Shown here: positions 44,995 through 52,677 of the stretch, in pieces
Position numbering within the stretch: position 1 is the stretch's first letter
Layout of the letters: each line of letters opens with the position of its first letter
Assembly (NCBI GenBank): GCA_963601185.1
Contig: CAVCEE010000010.1
Location: 41,702-105,701, forward strand
Source: Limisoma sp963601185
GTDB taxonomy: Bacteria; Bacteroidota; Bacteroidia; Bacteroidales; Muribaculaceae
Reading direction: 5' to 3'
Length of the DNA: 64,000 nucleotides
Notes under the pieces: generated by a model
Told to the model about the DNA's origin: nothing
What the model saw: the letters and a program-made list of their open reading frames with translations, nothing else
Databases searched by the model: none
Program-made: the position numbers and the translations under genes

Positions 44995-45030
44995 AAGCGA
45001 CATCGCGGTGATGTTCGCTTTCTTTTTGTT
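44995..45030 (+). terminator. Terminator of the small transcription unit
   Basis: AAGCGACATC-gcggt-GATGTTCGCTT with one bulged base, followed by TCTTTTTGTTT. It ends the unit beginning at 44811 about 30 bp before the convergent ATPase gene. Confidence 0.75.
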
Positions 45031-45058
45031 TATGCCACTCCGCACCGCCTCAACGGAA

Positions 45059-46312
45059 TCAAATCGTGAGCACCCATTTCCAAACAGGCTTCAACTCGAT
45101 TTCCAATCCTTTGTACTCTACCGTACCCTCGTCTTCATACGTTATGATAACCGCCTTGCGTAGAGGGCTTATGGAATTAAGTGTTGCCAAGGCTTTCATT
45201 TCCCTGTCCATCGTTGCATTGCTGCTCATTCTGTAACTTGCCTGAATAGCCAGATCCTCTCCCGGAACATAGAAATCCACCTCCACATCCTTGTTGTAGT
45301 AATACAAGCCGCTGCCATATTTCTTGTATAGGGTAATGGCGCAAAGATTTTCAAGCAATGCCGTTTCCGGATTGTTGATAAACAAATGCAACAAGCCATT
45401 GTCCACAAAATAATGCTTCTTGACAGTTTCTTTTTCAACGAACTTTGAAGCATAGTTGTCCAAAGAAAACAGGATGCAGGATTCTTGCAGATAACGCACA
45501 TACTCCATAACGGTAGAGGTGCTGCACAATGTGCCAGTCGATTTCACCAAGTTGCACAGTCGGTTCAGTGAACACGGCTGCATAACGCACTCTGCCAGTC
45601 TGCGCACGCAAAGTCGCAACGCATCCTCGTTCTTGATTTTATGGCGCACCACCAAGTCGTTGAAAAATATGCGATTATACAGGCTATTGAGCCAAATGCG
45701 CTTTTCACGGAAGTTTACAGACTCCGGGAAGCCGCCCCATTCAAAATAAGTGCGGAAATGTCGCTGCAATTCGTTCGCTTTTCGCCCATATTGCCAGCCC
45801 TTTGTCAAGTTCACTCCATTAGCCGACAGATATTCCCCGAAACTGTAAGGAAACACCATAATGTCCAGATACCGTCCGCCAAGCACTGTCTCAATGTCTC
45901 GGCTCAGCATCTTGGCATTGCTGCCAGTGACATAAACCCTATATTTGAGATTTGTGAGTCGGCGTGCAAAATTAGCCCAACCATCCACATTCTGAATTTC
46001 GTCAAAGAAGAATACCGGCACTCCTTCATTCATACTGTGGTATGCCTGTAGAATGAAGTCGAAGTCCATCGTCGTCATTCCTTTAAGGCGTTCATCGTCG
46101 AAATTGACATATACGATGTCCTCCAATTTCGTTCCAGCCTCCAGCATCTGTTGCATCCGCTGATACAACAAATAGGATTTGCCAGCCTGTCTTACACCGA
46201 CAAACACATAATTGCCTCGTTCCTCCAAAGTGAGAGGTCGCTTAACCAAAGGAATACTACCAATATATTCCTGATTCTCAGATATGATTGTCCTAAATAA
46301 TTCAATATCCAT
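45059..46312 (-). CDS. AAA-type ATPase with DUF4143-like C-terminus
   Basis: 417 residues. Walker A VGVRQAGKSYLLYQ (about 37-45), Walker B VPVFFFDEIQN, arginine/sensor region YRVYVTGSNAKML. The C-terminal half ends in VEVDFYVPGEDLAIQASY, a degenerate form of the EVDF...EVK nuclease-like motif in which the last acidic residue is Gln. Same broad family as the gene at 2924-4258 but clearly diverged. AT-rich, stand-alone, with a repeat-bearing promoter. Role unknown. Confidence 0.8.
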   Translation of the reverse strand: MDIELFRTIISENQEYIGSIPLVKRPLTLEERGNYVFVGVRQAGKSYLLYQRMQQMLEAGTKLEDIVYVNFDDERLKGMTTMDFDFILQAYHSMNEGVPVFFFDEIQNVDGWANFARRLTNLKYRVYVTGSNAKMLSRDIETVLGGRYLDIMVFPYSFGEYLSANGVNLTKGWQYGRKANELQRHFRTYFEWGGFPESVNFREKRIWLNSLYNRIFFNDLVVRHKIKNEDALRLCVRRLAECVMQPCSLNRLCNLVKSTGTLCSTSTVMEYVRYLQESCILFSLDNYASKFVEKETVKKHYFVDNGLLHLFINNPETALLENLCAITLYKKYGSGLYYYNKDVEVDFYVPGEDLAIQASYRMSSNATMDREMKALATLNSISPLRKAVIITYEDEGTVEYKGLEIELKPVWKWVLTI

Positions 46313-46341
46313 TGCAGCCTATTTTGTCGCAAAGATGATAA

Positions 46342-46390
46342 TTTTATTCGATGTCACAAAATAAAATCAGCTTTTTTTATTCGATACCAC
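46342..46390 (-). promoter_or_regulatory. Two direct repeats upstream of the second ATPase
   Basis: TTTTATTCGATGTCAC (46342-46357) and TTTTATTCGATACCAC (46375-46390) repeat with 33-bp period upstream of the start codon at 46312. The spacing is almost the same as the 32 and 34 bp at the first ATPase, although the motif differs. A CATCTTTG -7-like box lies just downstream on the minus strand. Confidence 0.55.
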
Positions 46391-46480
46391 CGAACAATTT
46401 ATCTATTTTGTAATTCTATCTTTGCAAAAGCGAAACGCTGGCACAGATTTTTGCTTTGGCAAAATCGCTTTCTTTTTGTT

Positions 46481-46487
46481 TACTTTG
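46481..46487 (+). promoter_or_regulatory. -7-like box abutting dinB
   Basis: TACTTTG, a one-base-shorter variant of TAnnTTTG, with TTTG at 46455-46458. The predicted transcription start falls within a few bases of the TTG start at 46495. Confidence 0.4.
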
Positions 46488-46494
46488 CAGTGTA

Positions 46495-47565
46495 TTGGAG
46501 AGGAAGATTATTCATATTGATATGGACGCTTTTTTTGCGTCGGTTGAGCAGCGCGACAATCCGCAGTTGCGTGGGAAGCCTGTGGCGGTAGGCCACGACG
46601 GTCCGAGGGGCGTTGTGTCGACTGCCAGTTACGAGGCGCGCCGCTACGGCGTGCACAGCGCTATGTCGTCGGTAACGGCACGCAAACGCTGTCCGCAACT
46701 CATCTTCACTCCGGTGCGGATGGATGTGTACAAGGAGATTTCCACTCAGGTGCATTCCATCTTCCAGGATTACACCGACATCATCGAACCCCTGTCGATC
46801 GACGAGGCATTTCTCGATGTGACGGAAAACAAGAAGGGCATCGCCCTCGCCGTCGACATTGCGCGCGAAATCAAGCAGCGTATTGCCGACGAACTGCACC
46901 TCACGGCTTCTGCCGGAGTGTCGTACAATAAGTTCCTTGCCAAAATCGCATCCGACTACCGCAAGCCCGACGGTCTCTGCACCATCCATCCCTCGCAGGC
47001 TCTCGACTTCATTGCCAAACTCCCCATCGAAGCCTTCTGGGGCGTGGGTGCGGTGACAGCCAACAAGATGCACGCTATGGGCATCCACAACGGCGCACTG
47101 CTGCGCTCCTATTCGCGCGGCGGACTGATTGACGCTTTCGGCAAGATGGGTACGGTGTACTACGACTTTGCGAGGGGCATCGACGACCGCCCCGTGGTGG
47201 TGGACCGCGAACGCAAATCGGTGGGCTGCGAACGCACGCTCGAGTCCGACCTTTCACGGCGCGCCCTGCTGTCGGTGCATCTCTATCAGTTGGTTCTTGA
47301 ACTCGTGGCGCGCTTGCGCAAAAGCGGTTTCAAAGGAAATGTACTTACACTGAAGGTGAAATTCTCCGACTTCACGCAAATCACACGCAGCCGCACCGTT
47401 GGCATCCTGCTCACGTCGAAAGCGCGCATTCTGCCAGTGGCAAAGGCACTACTTGCCGATGTCGACGTGGAGCATTCGCCAGTGCGGTTATTGGGTCTGT
47501 CGGTAAGCAAGTCGGCAGTAGGGCCGCAACGACCGGTTGCGGTGCAGTTGGAAATCGAATTCTGA
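46495..47565 (+). CDS. dinB: DNA polymerase IV (Y family)
   Basis: 356 residues if translation starts at the TTG at 46495 (MERKIIHIDMDAFFASVEQRD), which gives the normal Pol IV N-terminus. No ATG keeps the catalytic HIDMD aspartates, so a non-ATG start is required. Second catalytic motif PLSIDEAFLDVT and the thumb HhH segment (FWGVGAVTANKMHAMGI) are intact, and a little-finger domain follows. Ends without an obvious clamp-binding tail. Translesion synthesis polymerase. Convergent with the SDR-like gene 6 bp away. Confidence 0.92.
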   Translation: MERKIIHIDMDAFFASVEQRDNPQLRGKPVAVGHDGPRGVVSTASYEARRYGVHSAMSSVTARKRCPQLIFTPVRMDVYKEISTQVHSIFQDYTDIIEPLSIDEAFLDVTENKKGIALAVDIAREIKQRIADELHLTASAGVSYNKFLAKIASDYRKPDGLCTIHPSQALDFIAKLPIEAFWGVGAVTANKMHAMGIHNGALLRSYSRGGLIDAFGKMGTVYYDFARGIDDRPVVVDRERKSVGCERTLESDLSRRALLSVHLYQLVLELVARLRKSGFKGNVLTLKVKFSDFTQITRSRTVGILLTSKARILPVAKALLADVDVEHSPVRLLGLSVSKSAVGPQRPVAVQLEIEF

Positions 47566-47571
47566 GACGTT

Positions 47572-48165
47572 TCAGTCAATGCGGATTGTCTGTCCGCTGA
47601 TACGGTCGCTGTCGGGCAACGACAGGAAGATACAGGTGTTTGCCACGGCGGCACTGTCAGCATCGCGGCAGTCTATGCAGTTGACGGTGTGATTGGCTAT
47701 TTGCGGCACTCCGTCAGGGCTGCCCACCACGATGATGCGCCCATAGTCGGGAGCCATCGGCAGCGACTGGCGCAACGCCTCAAAATGACTGATAACCGTC
47801 TGAGCATTGGCAGAGTCGCACACAAGAATCTCAATGTCGCGCCACGCCTTCATCGCCTTGTCCATCGCAAGGCAAACGGCATCCGCATCGTGGCAGTCGA
47901 TGTCGTGACACTGCGCCCCGATGCTTTCGGCAAACTGCATAGCATCGTCCGCCCCATTGGCGCAAAAAGCCGTCTGGCAGCACGCATTGCAGAACGACTC
48001 GACCACCCTACGTGCATCAATGGCGACAAACACCCTCCGGCGCGGAAACTTCAGTTCGACCACGCCACGGCGGCTACCCGAAGGAGCAGCGCGGTGGGCA
48101 GGACGGCGTCCAGCCTTTGCAGCAGCATATTCTTCAAATTTCTTTTCCAGATAGTTGTCGGCCAT
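47572..48165 (-). CDS. SDR-like protein lacking NAD-binding and catalytic motifs
   Basis: 197 residues. A conserved-looking N-terminal piece (MADNYLEKKFEEYAAAK) and a basic linker are followed by Rossmann-like segments (RVFVAIDARRVVESFCNACCQ, DIEILVCDSANAQ, YGRIIVVGSPDGVPQIANHTVN) and a C-terminus (IFLSLPDSDRISGQTIRID) like those of short-chain dehydrogenases. The glycine-rich TGxxxGxG loop and the YxxxK pair are missing. I infer a catalytically dead or repurposed SDR relative; function unknown. Confidence 0.65.
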   Translation of the reverse strand: MADNYLEKKFEEYAAAKAGRRPAHRAAPSGSRRGVVELKFPRRRVFVAIDARRVVESFCNACCQTAFCANGADDAMQFAESIGAQCHDIDCHDADAVCLAMDKAMKAWRDIEILVCDSANAQTVISHFEALRQSLPMAPDYGRIIVVGSPDGVPQIANHTVNCIDCRDADSAAVANTCIFLSLPDSDRISGQTIRID

Positions 48166-48272
48166 AAGCAGAGCATATTAAAGGTCGGAATGATGTTTGA
48201 TTAGCAGTGCGAAATTAGTCATTTTTCTTGAAATGAGCACTTTTGGCACGGCTTTTGTTTTTAGTAAAGCGC

Positions 48273-48303
48273 TTGCAGGTCTACTCCAAAGGTTGTAACT
48301 TTG
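48273..48303 (+). promoter_or_regulatory. Promoter of gpmI
   Basis: TTGC 48273-48276, 19-nt spacer, TAACTTTG 48296-48303, about 45 nt before the start codon. Confidence 0.6.
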
Positions 48304-48347
48304 CAAGCGGTTAACAAGTTAATTCAAACAAAAATAATATTGAAACT

Positions 48348-49859
48348 ATGGCTAAGAAAGCATTGTTGATGATTCTCGACGGTTGGGGAATCGGCGACCA
48401 CAAGAAAGACGACGTGATTTACTGCACCCCGACTCCCTATTGGGACTATCTTTTAAACACTTATCCACACTCTCAACTCCAGGCCAGCGGCGAAAACGTT
48501 GGTTTGCCAGACGGACAGATGGGCAACTCTGAGGTAGGTCACCTCAACATCGGTGCTGGTCGTGTGGTTTATCAGGACCTCGTGAAAATCAACAAGTCGA
48601 TTGCCGACAAATCCATCCTCAACAACAAGGAAGTTGTGTCGGCCTTCACCTACGCCAAGGAAAACGGCAAGGCCATCCACTTTATGGGCCTTACCTCAAA
48701 CGGCGGCGTTCACAGTTCGCTTGAGCACCTCTATGCCCTTTGCGACATCGCCAAAGAATACGGCTTGACAAAGGTTTATCTCCACTGCTTTATGGATGGT
48801 CGCGACACCGACCCGAAGAGCGGTAAGGGATTTATCGAGCAGGTGCAGAACCACTGCAAGCAGTCGGCTGGCGAAATCGCATCAATCGTGGGTCGCTTCT
48901 ACGCAATGGACCGCGACAAACGTTGGAACCGCGTGAAGGAAGCCTACGACCTCCTCGTTGACGGCCAGGGCAAGAAGGCTACCGATATGGTTCAGGCAAT
49001 GCAGGAATCCTACGACGAAGACGTTACCGACGAGTTCATCAAACCAATCGTCAACGCCAATGTCGACGGCACTATCAAGGAAGGCGACGCAGTGATTTTC
49101 TTCAACTACCGCAACGACCGTGCAAAGGAACTCACCATCGCCCTCACTCAGCAGGATATGCCGGAAGAGGGAATGCACACAATCCCGGGCTTGCAATACT
49201 ACTGCATGACTCCTTACGACTCGTCGTTCAAGGGTGTACACATCCTCTTCGACAAGGAAAACGTAAAGGACACTCTCGGCGAATACCTCGCAAACAACGG
49301 CAAGCATCAACTCCACATTGCCGAGACTGAGAAGTATGCCCACGTTACATTCTTCTTCAACGGCGGTCGTGAAACCCCTTACGAGGGCGAGGAACGCATC
49401 CTCGTGCCGTCGCCAAAGGTTGCCACCTACGACCTTAAGCCAGAGATGAGTGCCTACGAAGTGAAGGAGAAACTCGTTGCTGCCATCGGCACTGAGAAGT
49501 ATGACTTCATCGTGGTCAACTACGCCAACGGAGATATGGTGGGACACACCGGCATTTATGAGGCAATCGAGAAGGCTGTTGTCGCTATCGACGACTGCGT
49601 GAAGGACACCGTAGAGGCAGCCAAGGCTCACGACTATGAGGTGATCATCATTGCCGACCACGGTAATGCCGACCACGCCATCAACGAAGACGGCACGCCA
49701 AACACTGCCCACTCGCTCAACCCTGTTCCATTTGTCTACGTCACAGGCAAAGAGGGCGTAAAGGTTGAAGACGGCATCCTCGCCGACGTTGCTCCTTCAA
49801 TCCTCAAGATTATGGGTATGGCTCAACCTGCCGACATGACAGGAAAGGCATTGTTCTAA
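48348..49859 (+). CDS. gpmI: 2,3-bisphosphoglycerate-independent phosphoglycerate mutase
   Basis: 503 residues. Alkaline-phosphatase-fold enzyme with ILDGWGIG (first metal Asp), the nucleophile Ser in PDGQMGNSEVGHLNIGAGR, HCFMDGRDTDP, and the metal-binding ADHGNADHAINEDG near the C-terminus. Interconverts 3- and 2-phosphoglycerate in glycolysis, Mn-dependent. Monocistronic with its own promoter and terminator. Confidence 0.97.
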   Translation: MAKKALLMILDGWGIGDHKKDDVIYCTPTPYWDYLLNTYPHSQLQASGENVGLPDGQMGNSEVGHLNIGAGRVVYQDLVKINKSIADKSILNNKEVVSAFTYAKENGKAIHFMGLTSNGGVHSSLEHLYALCDIAKEYGLTKVYLHCFMDGRDTDPKSGKGFIEQVQNHCKQSAGEIASIVGRFYAMDRDKRWNRVKEAYDLLVDGQGKKATDMVQAMQESYDEDVTDEFIKPIVNANVDGTIKEGDAVIFFNYRNDRAKELTIALTQQDMPEEGMHTIPGLQYYCMTPYDSSFKGVHILFDKENVKDTLGEYLANNGKHQLHIAETEKYAHVTFFFNGGRETPYEGEERILVPSPKVATYDLKPEMSAYEVKEKLVAAIGTEKYDFIVVNYANGDMVGHTGIYEAIEKAVVAIDDCVKDTVEAAKAHDYEVIIIADHGNADHAINEDGTPNTAHSLNPVPFVYVTGKEGVKVEDGILADVAPSILKIMGMAQPADMTGKALF

Positions 49860-49886
49860 GCCAAGAGCAATACAGACAATATCACT

Positions 49887-49926
49887 AAGGCTGCGCTGGG
49901 ACAATCCCCAAGGCGCAGCCTTTTTT
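49887..49926 (+). terminator. Terminator after gpmI
   Basis: AAGGCTGCGC and GCGCAGCCTT form a 10-bp stem followed by T5-6. The T run also supplies the TTTG (-33) of the next gene's promoter, so the two signals overlap. Confidence 0.85.
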
Positions 49927-49946
49927 GTTTGGCGGCGAGTTTTTGC

Positions 49947-49954
49947 TACCTTTG
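49947..49954 (+). promoter_or_regulatory. -7 box abutting the acyltransferase gene
   Basis: TACCTTTG with TTTG at 49924-49927 and a 19-nt spacer: full consensus. The start codon GTG at 49962 is only 8 bases downstream of the box, so the mRNA should be leaderless or nearly so. Confidence 0.65.
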
Positions 49955-49961
49955 CGTACAA

Positions 49962-50987
49962 GTGAAAACTGAAACAAAACAACGGGAGTCGCAATTCGAA
50001 TTGCTGCGCATCGTGGCAATGGCGATGGTGGTGGCACTGCACTTCAACGGTGTGGCGCTCGATATGTGGCAGCCAGTGGCAAACTGCAACATTGCCGATG
50101 TGGCAGGTATGGAGATCCTCGAAGCGTGCAGCATCATCGGCGTAAACCTGTTCGTGCTGATTTCCGGCTATTTCGGCATCCGCCTGAGTGCCAAGGGCAT
50201 TGCCAAATACGTTGGATGGGTGCTTTGGTATTCCATCCTGCTCTTCATGCTGCGATGCTGCTTCCACCCCGACTACTTCACGCCGAGATATGCGCGCCTC
50301 GCCTTTCTCGGCATCACCCACTCCACACAATGGTTCGTCACCGGCTACTTTATCCTTATGGCATTGAGCCCTGCGGTCAACGCCGTGTTGCGCCGCACCA
50401 CATTCCGACAGCATCTCGCCTTGGCGGCTGCGCTCATAGCGGTAAACTGCGCCGGCGGATGGTGGCTTGAGATGGACTTCAACAAGACCGGCTACACGGT
50501 CTACCATCTGGTGTTTGTCTACATCCTCGGCCATGTGATGCGCGAGAGTATGGCGCAGTGGTCACGACTGCCGTGGCGGTGGGCTGGCATTGCCGTGTAT
50601 GCGGCATCGGTAGCAGCACTGGTGTGGATGATGCAATGGACAGACTACGGCAAGGCTATGGCATACAACAACCCCATCGTCGTGCTGGAATCGCTCGCCC
50701 TCTTTTCCGTTTTCGCCACGATGCACTTCACAAGCCGTGCCGTCAACTGGATAGCATCGTCGGCGTTTGCCGTCTACCTCATCCACATGCACTTTTCGGT
50801 CTACCCCTATGTGCTGCGGCCTATGCTACTCCACATCTACCACACCTTCGGCAGCATCGGCGCATCGCTGCTGGCAACGGCTCTCGGTATGATGGTCTTC
50901 GCCCTGTGCATCCTCATCGACAAGCCTCGCGCAATGCTCTTCAACCGCCTCCTCTCCCTGCGCGGCAAGCGGAAAGGCAACGACTGA
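49962..50987 (+). CDS. Membrane-bound acyltransferase (acyltransferase 3 family)
   Basis: 341 residues from the GTG at 49962; a frame extension to 49929 would run through the promoter. About ten membrane segments. N-terminal QFELLRIVAMAMVVALHFNG has the family's R and H positions, and ISGYFGI follows. Such integral proteins O-acetylate surface polysaccharides or peptidoglycan; the acceptor is unknown. Confidence 0.87.
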   Translation: MKTETKQRESQFELLRIVAMAMVVALHFNGVALDMWQPVANCNIADVAGMEILEACSIIGVNLFVLISGYFGIRLSAKGIAKYVGWVLWYSILLFMLRCCFHPDYFTPRYARLAFLGITHSTQWFVTGYFILMALSPAVNAVLRRTTFRQHLALAAALIAVNCAGGWWLEMDFNKTGYTVYHLVFVYILGHVMRESMAQWSRLPWRWAGIAVYAASVAALVWMMQWTDYGKAMAYNNPIVVLESLALFSVFATMHFTSRAVNWIASSAFAVYLIHMHFSVYPYVLRPMLLHIYHTFGSIGASLLATALGMMVFALCILIDKPRAMLFNRLLSLRGKRKGND

Positions 50988-51107
50988 CATGCGCTCATTT
51001 GCCGCCACTGCAATTAAAAAATAACTATCAAGGTTTAATTATTGTTTAGGCTGTCGGCCGTTTGAGATTTTTTGCGTATTTTCGTGAAATTTAATGGCAA
51101 ACCGACG

Positions 51108-52631
51108 ATGAAATTTTCAAAACTCACAACAACCTGTGCCATAGCACTCTTGGCAGCGACTTTTGCCACCGCCGAAAACCTTGTCATCCTTCACACCAAC
51201 GACACCCACAGCAACATCCGTCCCGAGCGACTCGACAAGCCGGGTGGCATGGTGCGTGCCAAGGTGGCGATTGACAGCATCCGCAAGGCGGAGGAGCACG
51301 TTCTGCTGCTCGATGCTGGCGACGATGTGCAGGGTCACATGTATTTTCCTCTTTTCGGAGGTCGTGTGGAATACGAAATGATGAACCGTATGGGCTATGA
51401 AATGACTACAATAGGCAACCACGAGTTTGACAACGGTCTTGACTCCCTCGCCAACTGCTACCGTCTGCTCGAATGCCCAGTGGTCAACGCCAATTACGAT
51501 TTCTCCAACGCCAACGCGTTTCTCGACGGGCGCGTGAAGCCGTATCAGATAAAGAACTACCGCGGACACCGCATCGCCGTGATTGGTATCGGCGCCGACC
51601 CGCAGTCGCTCGTGGTCGACAAGAACTACAAGGGCATGACCTACCGCGAACCGATGGCTCTTGCCGACAGCATTGCCGGCGCACTCAAGGAGCAGGGCAA
51701 GGCGGACTACGCTATCGTGCTGTCGCACATAGGCTACAAATCGGCGCAACCGGGGCTGCCGTCGGACAGCGATATGGCTCTGTCGTCGAGCAACATCGAC
51801 CTGATTATCGGCGGACACTCGCACACGTCGATCGACCCGGCTAAAGGCAACCGCCAATACATCTTCACCAACAAGGTCGGCAAACAGGTGCTCGTGGCGC
51901 AGAATGCCAACGAGTGCCCCACTATAGGCAAAATCACCATCGACCTCGACAATCTCGGGAGTCTGCCGAAATACGAACTTCTCCCTATTGATTCGCGCTA
52001 CGACGGACGACTTGACGCAGCCACAGAAAAATGGCTGAAATACTACGACGACGAGGTGACACGCATAATGACACAAATAATCGGATCTGCCGAAACCGAC
52101 ATCGACCGCAATTCCGACGCTATGCACAACTGGGTTGCCGACGTGATCGGCATCCTCGGCGAGCAGATAGGCGGCGCGAAGGTCGACGGTGCTGTGACCA
52201 ACAGCGGCGGCATCCGCGCATCGCTCACCAAGGGTGATGTGTCGGTGGGTCAGATAATGAACCTTGTGCCGTTTACCAACGCCTTAACGGTACTGGAGAT
52301 GGACGGCGCAACACTGCTGCGCTGCCTCGACGACCTTGCTGCCACTGGCGGCCAATGCGTCAACAGCCAGATTTCGTTCACCATCAGCGACAAGAAAGCG
52401 ATTGATGCACGCATCAACGGCAAGAAAATCGACAAGACGAAGACTTACCGCATTGCAACCATCGACTATGTTGCCGGGGGCAACGACCATCTGGAGTCGT
52501 TCAGCGACGGCAAGGTGGTGGCACACAGCGACCGCTTCGTGAAATACGACATGATTGACTATGTGAAGTCGCTGACTGCCAACGGACAGAAAATCAAGAC
52601 GGATGCCACAAAACGCATCCGCAGAAAATAG
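51108..52631 (+). CDS. Secreted 5'-nucleotidase / cyclic phosphodiesterase
   Basis: 507 residues from the ATG at 51108; signal peptide about 1-22 (LLAATFATAEN). N-terminal metallophosphatase with LHTNDTHSN, LLDAGDDVQGH, GNHEFDNG and GGHSHT (dimetal site). C-terminal 5'-nucleotidase substrate domain (about 320-500) with NSGGIRASLTKGDV and NxLTVLEMDGATL. Periplasmic salvage of nucleotides. Both halves are fused in one protein here. Followed 46 bp later by the GH3 fusion gene. Confidence 0.92.
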   Translation: MKFSKLTTTCAIALLAATFATAENLVILHTNDTHSNIRPERLDKPGGMVRAKVAIDSIRKAEEHVLLLDAGDDVQGHMYFPLFGGRVEYEMMNRMGYEMTTIGNHEFDNGLDSLANCYRLLECPVVNANYDFSNANAFLDGRVKPYQIKNYRGHRIAVIGIGADPQSLVVDKNYKGMTYREPMALADSIAGALKEQGKADYAIVLSHIGYKSAQPGLPSDSDMALSSSNIDLIIGGHSHTSIDPAKGNRQYIFTNKVGKQVLVAQNANECPTIGKITIDLDNLGSLPKYELLPIDSRYDGRLDAATEKWLKYYDDEVTRIMTQIIGSAETDIDRNSDAMHNWVADVIGILGEQIGGAKVDGAVTNSGGIRASLTKGDVSVGQIMNLVPFTNALTVLEMDGATLLRCLDDLAATGGQCVNSQISFTISDKKAIDARINGKKIDKTKTYRIATIDYVAGGNDHLESFSDGKVVAHSDRFVKYDMIDYVKSLTANGQKIKTDATKRIRRK

Positions 52632-52677
52632 CCCAGCATAACCCAACAAACGAAAACAAAAACTTCTCAATACCAAG

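Noticed and set aside
44953..45069. Amber readthrough product of the small ORF (recoding or pyrrolysine-like)
   Set aside because: The downstream frame passes through a good terminator hairpin and overlaps the ATPase end; no stop-codon recoding signal is seen.
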